This document shows, one piece after another, positions 6,267 through 15,156 of a DNA stretch of 15,156 nucleotides. Position 1 is the stretch's first letter. Each line of letters begins with the position of its first letter. The notes under the pieces were generated by a model. The model saw only the letters and a program-made list of their open reading frames with translations, was not told the DNA's origin and ran no database searches. Source of the DNA: DASVDK01 sp036381125 [NCBI: Thermodesulfobacteriota bacterium]. GTDB taxonomy: Bacteria > DASVDK01. The stretch lies in assembly GCA_036381125.1 (NCBI GenBank), contig DASVDK010000208.1:1-15156 (forward strand). The letters are read 5' to 3'. The position numbers and the translations under genes are program-made.

Positions 6267-6273
6267 CGCGCGC

Positions 6274-7494
6274 ATGTCGCGCGCCGAGGAGTCAGGTCGT
6301 TCGACCGCCGACGAGGCATCCCTCGAAGAGGCACCTGGGTCGGACCGGGCCGGCGATCCGCACTCCGTCGGCCTGGTCGCGACGCATCACCTCACGCTCG
6401 ACGGCCCGTTCCACTGCCAGTCCGGCGACGTCCTCCCCTCGGTCACGGTGGCCTACGAGACCTACGGCACGCTCTCGCCCGCCCGCGACAACGCCATCCT
6501 CGTGGCGCACGCGCTGTCGGGCGGGTCGCACGCCGCCGGCTACTCGAGCCCGGCCGACCGGAAGCCGGGGTGGTGGGACGTCATGATCGGCCCGGGCAAG
6601 CCGTTCGACACGTCGCGTTACTTCGTCGTCTGCACGAACGTGCTCGGCTCCTGCTACGGCACGACCGGTCCGTCGAGCATCGACCCGACGACCGGCCGGC
6701 CCTACGGGCTGCGTTTCCCGCTCGTGACGATCCGCGACATGGTCGACGTCCAGGCTCGCGTCGTCTCCGCGCTCGGCATCGAGCGCCTCCTCTGCGCGGC
6801 GGGCGGATCGATGGGCGGGATGCAGGCGCTCCAGTGGCTCGCCTCGTACCCGAGCCGCGTCGACGCCGTCATCGTCTCGGCCTCCTGCCTGCGGCACACG
6901 GCCATGCAGATCGCCTTCAACGAGGTCGGCCGGCGCGCGATCACCTCCGACCCGAACTGGAACGACGGCGACTACTACGGGGGGCCGGCCCCCGGCAAGG
7001 GGCTCGCGGTGGCCCGCATGCTCGGCCACATCACGTACCTGTCGAACGAGGCCATGGAGAAGCGCTTCGGGCGCCGGCAGCGGGGGCCGCGCGAGAAGTT
7101 CCGTCCGACGTTCGAGGTCGAGCACTACCTCGATCACCAGGGCCAGTCGTTCGTGAATCGCTTCGACCCGAACTCCTACCTCTACATCACCAACGCGCTC
7201 GACACGTTCGACTGGCACGAGGAGATCGCCGCGGTCGACCGCGCGCTGCGGAGCGTCCTCGAGGGCAAGCGCGCCCTCGTCCTGTCCTTCACCTCCGACT
7301 GGCTCTACCCGACCGAGCAGTCGTACGAGGTGGCCACGGCCCTCTCCGTACGCGGGATGCAGGTGGAGCGGCACGAGGTGCGCTCCGCCTACGGCCACGA
7401 CGCCTTCCTGCTGGAGGCCGAGGAGCAGGGGCCGATCGTCCGCGACTTCCTCGGCGCGGCGCTGGCCGCGCGCCGCCGCGTCCCCGGCAACTAG
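6274..7494 (+). CDS. metX: Homoserine O-acetyltransferase MetX
   Basis: The 406-residue product is an alpha/beta-hydrolase-fold acyltransferase that activates homoserine with an acyl-CoA in the first committed step to methionine, in the cytoplasm. The catalytic triad is visible: Ser179 in the nucleophile elbow GGSMGGMQAL, Asp342 in FTSDWLYP and His375 in AYGHDAFLLE. Other family landmarks are VAYETYG (59-65), HALSGGSHAAG (79-89), GPSSIDPTTGRPYG (132-145) and NWNDGDYY (228-235). Length is slightly above the usual 370-390 because of a polar N-terminal extension (about 1-32). Acetyl- versus succinyl-CoA use in MetX proteins depends on a few active-site residues, so acetyl is the default call rather than proven. 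No metW follows, unlike in many proteobacteria. Translation probably starts on a leaderless mRNA. The downstream gene is convergent; the 72-base gap at 7495-7566 shows no clear terminator. Confidence 0.95.
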   Translation: MSRAEESGRSTADEASLEEAPGSDRAGDPHSVGLVATHHLTLDGPFHCQSGDVLPSVTVAYETYGTLSPARDNAILVAHALSGGSHAAGYSSPADRKPGWWDVMIGPGKPFDTSRYFVVCTNVLGSCYGTTGPSSIDPTTGRPYGLRFPLVTIRDMVDVQARVVSALGIERLLCAAGGSMGGMQALQWLASYPSRVDAVIVSASCLRHTAMQIAFNEVGRRAITSDPNWNDGDYYGGPAPGKGLAVARMLGHITYLSNEAMEKRFGRRQRGPREKFRPTFEVEHYLDHQGQSFVNRFDPNSYLYITNALDTFDWHEEIAAVDRALRSVLEGKRALVLSFTSDWLYPTEQSYEVATALSVRGMQVERHEVRSAYGHDAFLLEAEEQGPIVRDFLGAALAARRRVPGN

Positions 7495-7566
7495 GACCGG
7501 TCCCGGTGGGGTGAGGCGCGGCGGGAGGCCCCTGCCGGCGCGGTGCCCGAGGCCGTCGGACGCGGC

Positions 7567-8382
7567 CTAGCCCGCCGCGGCAGGGCCCAGCGCGGCGCGC
7601 GCCACCATGTAGAGCGTCGCGCCGACGAGCAGCGCGTTGTAGACAGCCCGCAGCCGCGCCCGCGGCAGCCAGACCACGAGTCGCGCGCCCGCCTGCGCGC
7701 CGACGACGCCCGCCGCCACGAGCGGCCCCACGAGGGCCGGGTCGACGCCGAGCAGGGTCCAGTGCGTCGCGATCCCGGCGACCGCGGCGGCGAGGATCGA
7801 GAGCAGCGACGTCCCGATGGCGATCGGCAGGGGGATGCCGAGCAGGACGACCAGCAGCGGCACGAGGAGGAAGCCGCCGCCGATCCCGAGCAGGCCGGTC
7901 ACGACCCCGATGCCGGCGCCGACGAGGAGCGCCCCGACCAGCGAGTACGAGTAGACGTACCGCTCCTCCCCGGCGTCCTGCACCCGCGTGACGGCGAAGC
8001 GGCCCGCGCGCGCGGCCGGGCTGCGACGGGCGGCGGGCCGCGGCAGGTTGAAGAGGACCAGGGCGAGCGCGGTCACCGCGGCGAAGAGCCCGCCGAGCAC
8101 CCGGTCCGGGAGGCTGGCGCTCACGGCGGAGCCGAGCGCCGCCGTCGCGGCCGACGCCGCCATGAGGGGCAGGCCGAGCCGCCAGTCGGCCGTGCCCTGG
8201 CGCAGGTGTCGCAGGGCGCCGGAGACCGAGGTGGCCAGGACGAAGACGAGGCTGGCGCCGACGATCACGTGGAGCGGCACGGCGAGGGCCGAGAGGAGCG
8301 GCACCAGGATGAAGCCGCCCCCCACGCCGAGCAGACCCGAAGCGATGCCGGTGAAGAGCCCGATGGCGAGGAGCGTGAGCAT
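7567..8382 (-). CDS. TauE/SafE family permease (sulfite-exporter-like)
   Basis: The 271-residue product is an integral membrane protein with about eight helices and the internal duplication typical of the TauE/SafE family. The repeat signatures are GIASGLLGVGGGFILVPLL (12-30) and GVVTGLLGIGGGFLLVPLL (159-177). Characterised family members export sulfite, sulfoacetate or other sulfur anions; many are unassigned. A basic loop (about 113-145) separates the halves. It is the last gene of the molybdoenzyme operon: its ATG lies six bases after the stop of the TorD-like gene. Such linkage suggests that it moves the substrate or product of the molybdoenzyme, which would then be a sulfur oxyanion. This is inference from context. 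Confidence 0.88.
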   Translation of the reverse strand: MLTLLAIGLFTGIASGLLGVGGGFILVPLLSALAVPLHVIVGASLVFVLATSVSGALRHLRQGTADWRLGLPLMAASAATAALGSAVSASLPDRVLGGLFAAVTALALVLFNLPRPAARRSPAARAGRFAVTRVQDAGEERYVYSYSLVGALLVGAGIGVVTGLLGIGGGFLLVPLLVVLLGIPLPIAIGTSLLSILAAAVAGIATHWTLLGVDPALVGPLVAAGVVGAQAGARLVVWLPRARLRAVYNALLVGATLYMVARAALGPAAAG

Positions 8383-8388
8383 GGCGCG

Positions 8389-9335
8389 TCAGCGGGCGGC
8401 CTCGCGACGCATCGCGACCAGCGCGTCGGCGGTCGCCTCGGCCCGTGCGGCCCAGCCGTCCAGGACGGCGGCGGCGCCCCGGTGCTCGGCGGCGCGGGCG
8501 GCGTAGTACGCGCCGGCCCCGCGCGCCTCGGCCTCGAGCCGCTCGAGGAGCGCCGGGAGCTGGCCGAAGCGTGCGGCGCCCTCGAAGAGGACCTCGATCA
8601 TCCGGGGCCGTTCGAGGAGGGCGAGGGGAAGGGCGAGTCGACCCGCCAGGCGGTGGAGCGTCTCGCGCGAGAGAAAGAGGCCGGCCACAAGCGGGGTCGC
8701 GAGGTATCGGCCGACCCCTTCCAGATCGGCGTCGCGCAGGGAGGCGCGCGCGGGGGCCGCCGTCTCGGCCGCGCCGGCCTCCGCGGCGACCGGCAGGCTC
8801 GCGGCGCCGAGCCGCGCGAGGTCGCCGAGCACGACGTCGGCCGTCACGTCGGCGAGGACCCGGTAGAACGGGTGCCGCGCGTCGCGCCCTACCGCCTCGG
8901 CGAAGGGGGCGACGAAGGCGGCCAGGTGCGTCTCGAGGAAGCGGCGCTGGACGGCGGCCGGCGCGCCGTCGATCAGGGCCGCCGCGAACCAGAGTTCGGC
9001 GCCGACGTGGTCGGCCGCCCCCGGCCGGGGGACGCCCGAGACCTCGAAGCCGGCCGCCCGGTAGGCCGCCTCCACCGCCACGCTCGGCGCGGCCCCGAGC
9101 ATCACCGACTCGTCGAGGAAGACCGACTCGTACGGGTAGACGTTCAGCAGGAAGAGGCGCGCGTACTCCGCGCGCAGGCGGGCGGCCGCCCCCCCGTCCG
9201 TCTCGCCGGCGAGCGCCTCGCCGAAGGCGGGCCACTCGCGCAGGCGCCCGACGAGCGCGGCGTCCGGCTCGGCGAGGAAGAGCCGCCCGAGGAGGCGGTA
9301 GAGCGCCGAGCGGTCGGCGCCGTCCTCACCCCCGC

Positions 9336-9339
<4 letters not shown>
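8389..9339 (-). CDS. TorD/DmsD-type molybdoenzyme chaperone with extended C-terminus
   Basis: The 316-residue product is a cytoplasmic chaperone that helps insert the molybdopterin cofactor into, and protects, its partner enzyme. Residues about 9-180 are the all-helical TorD-like domain: LYRLLGRLFL (13-22), RAEYARLFL (56-64), PYESVF (69-74) and the hallmark DHVGAELWFAA (110-120). A Pro/Ala-rich linker (about 181-199) leads to a second helical region (about 200-316) that ordinary TorD proteins of about 200-220 residues lack; I recognise no family there. The GTG start is chosen because it overlaps the preceding TGA (GTGA), implying translational coupling to the molybdoenzyme gene; no strong Shine-Dalgarno is seen. 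This frame is open through the whole upstream operon, but only as a shadow. The partner is very probably the 992-residue enzyme encoded just upstream. Confidence 0.88.
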
Positions 9340-12314
<2,975 letters not shown>

Positions 12315-12318
12315 GGAT

Positions 12319-12331
12319 CGAAGCTCCTTCG
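12319..12331 (-). promoter_or_regulatory. Ribosome binding site inside a small hairpin
   Basis: Upstream of the molybdoenzyme ATG the minus strand reads CGAAG-GAG-CTTCG, a 5-bp stem with a three-base loop. The Shine-Dalgarno AAGGAG is spread over one arm and the loop. It sits between the NrfD-fusion stop (12333-12335) and the ATG at 12314, so ribosomes finishing the upstream gene could open it. Confidence 0.5.
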
Positions 12332-12332
12332 G

Positions 12333-13943
12333 CTAGCTCATCGGGACGGACTGACCTGCAGCCACCCACCGGTCCTCGAAGGCGAGCAGGCCGATCAGCG
12401 CGAGCACGCTCGCGGCGCCGGCCGCGATGCCCGACGGCAGCGCCCCGACCGCCCCGAGGGCGAGCGCGAGGAGCGGCGCCGCGACGCCGACGCCGGCGGC
12501 AACGAGCCAGAAGCGGCCCGCCAGCCGCCCGGCGCGCAGCGCGTCGGCAGCGAGCGCGACGTGGGTGTTGGCGTGCGGCGTGTAGAGCTCCGCGGCCACG
12601 AACCCCGCGTGCGCGACGAGGCCGACGCCGAGGGCGCCGGCCAGGAAGACCAGCTCGGACGGCCGCGCCGCGCCGGCCAGCGCCACGAGCAGGAGCGCCG
12701 CCGCGCCGGCGAGCACCGCCTGGGCGAGGAGGTGGGGGGCGAGGAGCGGGCTCTGCCAGAAGTCGCGTCCCTCGGCCTGGCCGAAGAGGAACGCCGTGTA
12801 GACGGCGGCCAGCACGGCGAGGATCGCCCCCGGCCACCTGAGCCACCGGGCGGCCCCGTCGAGGAGCCCCACGTCGAGCAGGCCTGCCGCGAGCGACACG
12901 GCCGACACCGCGCCGAACGCCACGAGGACGTAGCCCCCCTTCACCAGCCAGGAGCTCCAGTTGCCCTTCGTGAGCAGGTAGTAGAAGCGCTCCGGGCGCT
13001 TGAGGTCGGCCACGAGGAGCCCCGCCGTGATGAGCGTGAAGACGAGCGCGAGGGCCGGGGCGGCCGTGCCGAAGAGGGCGCTCCGCTCGCCGATGCCGAC
13101 GCCGAGCGCCGCCGCCATGAGGAGGAAGGCTCCCGCCGCGATCGACTTGGTCCAGAGGTAGGCCGAGACGAGGCCGCCCCAGGGGGTCTCGTGGGCCACG
13201 TTGTAGTTCACCTGGCCGCCCTCGGTGAGGTAGCCGGCCGCGACCGACTCGCCCGGCCCCCCGCCGCGGCTGCCTCCGCTCGCGCGTACCAGCGCCGTGA
13301 GGTCGATCGCCTGCCCGTGCCCGCCGTGCGACGTGTCGCGGTGCTGCGACCACATGCCGCCCTGCGGGTCGGCGAACATCGCCGGCTCGAGGGCGGCCGT
13401 CTCGGCCCCCACGTACCAGAGCTTGGGCTGCGTGCCCTGCTCCGGCCGGCGGACCGCGACGTTCTCCCGCCCGAGCGTGCGGGCGATGCGGCTCGCCGGG
13501 TCGTCGAGGTCGCCCGAGATGATCGCCTGGGTCGGGCAGACCAGCACGCAGGCCGGCTCGAGCCCGACCTCCACCCGGTGCGCGCAGTAGTGGCACTTGG
13601 CGGCGGTGTTGGTGGCCGGGTCGATGTAGATCGCGTCGTAGGGGCAGGCCTGCATGCAGGCCTTGCAGCCGATGCAGCGCCGGTTGTCGAAGTCGACGAT
13701 GCCGTCCTTGCGGCGGTAGAGCGCCGAGGTGGGGCAGATCGTGGTGCAGGGGGAGTTCGCGCAGTGGTTGCAGCGCTGGACCAGGAAGTGGCGGCGGGTG
13801 TTCGGATAGGTCCCTTTCTCGACCGACTTCACCCACGTGCGGAAGACGCCCACCGGCACCTGATTCTCCGACTTGCAGGCGACCGTACAGGCGTGACACC
13901 CGATGCACCTGCGCTGGTCGATGACGAAGCCGTACGTCGGCAC
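12333..13943 (-). CDS. Ferredoxin-type Fe-S subunit fused to NrfD/PsrC membrane anchor
   Basis: The 536-residue product joins two subunits that are normally separate. Residues 1-145 form a four-cluster ferredoxin domain like PsrB/DmsB/SoeB: 16 Cys at 13,16,19,23; 58,61,66,70; 90,93,96,100; and 117,120,132,136. A linker (about 146-250) contains a His-rich HRDTSHGGHG (201-210). Residues about 251-536 are an NrfD/PsrC-type quinone-interacting membrane domain of about eight helices, with DLKRPERFYYLL (313-324), NWSSWLVKGG (328-337) and the end EDRWVAAGQSVPMS (523-536). It should shuttle electrons between the molybdenum subunit encoded next and the quinone pool. There is no signal peptide or Tat motif before the Fe-S domain, which suggests that this domain is cytoplasmic. 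The GTG start is supported by GGGGAGG (13949-13955) five bases upstream and by the normal ferredoxin N-terminus. First gene of a four-gene operon. Confidence 0.93.
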   Translation of the reverse strand: MPTYGFVIDQRRCIGCHACTVACKSENQVPVGVFRTWVKSVEKGTYPNTRRHFLVQRCNHCANSPCTTICPTSALYRRKDGIVDFDNRRCIGCKACMQACPYDAIYIDPATNTAAKCHYCAHRVEVGLEPACVLVCPTQAIISGDLDDPASRIARTLGRENVAVRRPEQGTQPKLWYVGAETAALEPAMFADPQGGMWSQHRDTSHGGHGQAIDLTALVRASGGSRGGGPGESVAAGYLTEGGQVNYNVAHETPWGGLVSAYLWTKSIAAGAFLLMAAALGVGIGERSALFGTAAPALALVFTLITAGLLVADLKRPERFYYLLTKGNWSSWLVKGGYVLVAFGAVSAVSLAAGLLDVGLLDGAARWLRWPGAILAVLAAVYTAFLFGQAEGRDFWQSPLLAPHLLAQAVLAGAAALLLVALAGAARPSELVFLAGALGVGLVAHAGFVAAELYTPHANTHVALAADALRAGRLAGRFWLVAAGVGVAAPLLALALGAVGALPSGIAAGAASVLALIGLLAFEDRWVAAGQSVPMS

Positions 13944-13985
13944 GTCGCCCTCCCCGGGGGAAGCCCGTCACACACCGCTGCCGAC

Positions 13986-14014
13986 AATCTACGCGACCGT
14001 CGGGTATCAGGCAA
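13986..14014 (-). promoter_or_regulatory. Promoter of the molybdoenzyme operon
   Basis: On the minus strand TTGCCT (14014-14009), a 17-base spacer and TAGATT (13991-13986) put the start point near 13979. This leaves a leader of about 36 bases with a good Shine-Dalgarno before the GTG at 13943. An alternative pair, TTGATA (14042-14037) and TATTTG 18 bases on, overlaps it. Between here and the HNH stop (14041-14203) I see no gene and no clear terminator. Confidence 0.6.
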
Positions 14015-14040
14015 ATAGCAAGTTGCGCGGAAGGGTATCA
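14002..14040 (-). repeat. Direct repeat TGATACCC x2, candidate regulator site
   Basis: The octamer GGGTATCA (TGATACCC on the transcribed strand) occurs at 14002-14009 and 14033-14040. The copies are 31 bases apart start to start, close to three helical turns. One copy overlaps the -35/spacer of the operon promoter and the other lies upstream. This is the arrangement expected for an activator or repressor binding the same DNA face twice. Confidence 0.5.
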
Positions 14041-14203
14041 AGGATCGTTTATGCGCGGCCGGGCCGAACTCCCCAACCGCAGTCGGTCGGAGCGAGTCAC
14101 GGACGCGATGCGGAAGCCGGAAGGCCTGCCGGTCGTGACACGACGAGCCGCCCTTCTGCCGCCGGCGATCGCGGCGGCCGCATCGACCCGCCGGCCTCGC
14201 GTC

Positions 14204-15156
14204 CTACGGCGGCCGGCCGGCCGAGGCCCAACTCGGTTCGAACCGAGTTCGCACGGGCCCCGGGGCCCGGCACGCCGTGGCATAGACGACCGCCGCCTCC
14301 CGCACCTGCGACGCGCCCCAGGGGCCGAACATCCGTTCCGCCTCGTACCCGTTGTGCGCCCGGCAGCACAGCTCGATGTTCTCGACCGTCGCCGCGCCGC
14401 CCGCCGCGTACGGCCGCACGTGGTGGAACTCGAGAAAGCCCCGCTCGGCGCACCGCCGCCCCGTCCGGCGGCTCACGAAGGCGCACCGCCCGCCGTCGCG
14501 CGCCCACACCGCCCGCCTGACCGCTGCCGGCACGTGCCGCGACCCCGGCCTCGGCGGCGTCCCCGCCCGCGGCCGACCGGTCGCGCCGACCTTCTGCTTG
14601 AGCAGCGTCTCGACGAGGACGGTCAGGGCGCGGTCGAGGACCTGCGCGACGTCGCCGTCGGGGATCTGGTGGCGCAGGAGATCCTGCGCCTGCCGCAGCT
14701 TCGTGTACGTCTCGGTGCTGGCGGTGAACTGGACCCGGTAGCGCTCGGGCGCCAGCGGCGCCACGACCGGCGGCCGCGCGGGCGGTGGTGGGGCGACGGC
14801 CGGCGCCGGTGGTGAGGCCGAGGGCTCCGGGTACGGGGCGGGCGGGCTGACCGGCGGCGCCTCGGCCGGAGGCGGCGCCGCCGCGGAGAGGACCGGGGCC
14901 GGTCCGAGTGCGCTGGCACGCGCCGCCTCGGCCAGTGACGGGCGCGCGGCCGGTGCCGTCCGCGGCACCGGGAGCCGGCGGATCGAGGGAGGTACCGGGG
15001 GCAGGGGACGCAACGCCGCCACCAGCGCCTCGACCTCCCGCCGGCTCCTGTGGCGGGCCTGGTCGAGGAGCGCCAGGTGGTTCTCGGCCGTGAGGTGCGG
15101 TGCGAGGAGCGTCACGGTCGTGAGCGTCACCGACCCGTCGGCGAGGTGCTCGAGAA
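14204..15156 (-). CDS. HNH endonuclease, 5' end beyond the window
   Basis: The frame is open to the right edge, so the N-terminus is missing; the first visible residues read LEHLADGS and lead without a break into TLTTVTLLAPHLTAEN. Counting from the Val codon at 15130, about 1-40 is helical with REVEALVAAL, about 42-125 is a long Pro/Ala linker, and about 130-185 (YRVQFTAS, TYTKLRQAQDLLRHQ, LDRALTVLVE) is a conserved helical block. About 205-268 is the HNH nuclease domain, with Cys216, Cys227, FHH (235-237), Asn251, Cys255, Cys256 and AHN (258-260). From memory, this architecture recurs in many copies in some uncultivated GC-rich lineages, often near no recognisable mobile element; its role is unclear. 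The C-terminal tail (about 288-308) lies past the domain and is encoded by strongly palindromic DNA. Confidence 0.87.
   Translation of the reverse strand, partial: LEHLADGSVTLTTVTLLAPHLTAENHLALLDQARHRSRREVEALVAALRPLPPVPPSIRRLPVPRTAPAARPSLAEAARASALGPAPVLSAAAPPPAEAPPVSPPAPYPEPSASPPAPAVAPPPPARPPVVAPLAPERYRVQFTASTETYTKLRQAQDLLRHQIPDGDVAQVLDRALTVLVETLLKQKVGATGRPRAGTPPRPGSRHVPAAVRRAVWARDGGRCAFVSRRTGRRCAERGFLEFHHVRPYAAGGAATVENIELCCRAHNGYEAERMFGPWGASQVREAAVVYATACRAPGPVRTRFEPSWASAGRPP
14210..14269. repeat. Three tandem perfect palindromes in the HNH gene's 3' end
   Basis: The palindromes are 14210-14223 (14 bases, CGGCC repeats), 14230-14249 (20 bases, AACTCGGTTC plus its complement) and 14254-14269 (16 bases, CGGGCCCC plus its complement). 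GGCCC (14225-14229) and GGGCC (14255-14259) could extend the central hairpin across a five-base bulge. No T-run follows, so it is not a standard terminator. It may be a dispersed palindromic repeat or a protein-binding or nuclease site. Confidence 0.6.

Noticed and set aside
4105-6273. Long + strand frame leading without a stop into metX
   Set aside because: The part before 6274 is low-complexity antisense/off-frame sequence over the P-loop and phosphatase genes. MetX homology and the promoter place the start at 6274.
13980-14050. Sigma54 promoter for the molybdoenzyme operon
   Set aside because: No GG/GC pair with the -24/-12 spacing was found, while a good TTGCCT-17-TAGATT is present.

Overview
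This window comes from a very GC-rich bacterial chromosome. Coding density is high and nearly every gene has long open shadow frames on both strands. The mix of genes points to an uncultivated proteobacterium-like or Desulfobacterota/Binatota/Rokubacteria-type soil lineage: a Fis-type response regulator, an NrfD/molybdoenzyme operon, and an HNH nuclease of a type I associate with those groups. That placement is inference from gene types; no phylogenetic marker is present.

Left part (1-2853, + strand): a secreted endonuclease/exonuclease/phosphatase-fold protein; an exported protein with a secretin/TonB short N-terminal (STN)-like domain plus HEAT repeats; then, behind its own promoter, a nitroreductase overlapping a tiny possible secreted ORF. 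The 520-base gap at 2854-3372 is not empty. On the minus strand it holds a strong promoter (TTGACA, 18 bases, TAGTAT) and, about 160 bases on, a perfect 30-base palindrome followed by seven Ts, so it very probably encodes an undescribed small RNA.

Middle (3373-7494): a REC-Fis response regulator (+), a solitary TraG/VirD4-like P-loop protein (-), an inositol-monophosphatase/CysQ-family phosphatase (+) and metX (+). All four lack a Shine-Dalgarno sequence and carry a TAnnnT hexamer only 6-9 bases before the ATG, three of them with a TTGnnn box exactly 17 bases further upstream. They look like leaderless genes. The other main genes have good Shine-Dalgarno sites.

Right part (14040 down to 7567, minus strand): one operon. 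A 16-cysteine ferredoxin-type subunit is fused to an NrfD/PsrC membrane anchor. It is followed by a 992-residue molybdopterin catalytic subunit without a Tat signal, a TorD-type chaperone with a long extra C-terminal domain, and a TauE/SafE sulfite-exporter-like permease. The operon has a sigma70-type promoter carrying two GGGTATCA repeats 31 bases apart. Together the genes suggest a quinone-linked, cytoplasm-facing molybdoenzyme acting on a sulfur compound; the substrate cannot be read from sequence. The right edge holds the 3' part of an HNH endonuclease gene whose last codons are built from three tandem perfect palindromes.
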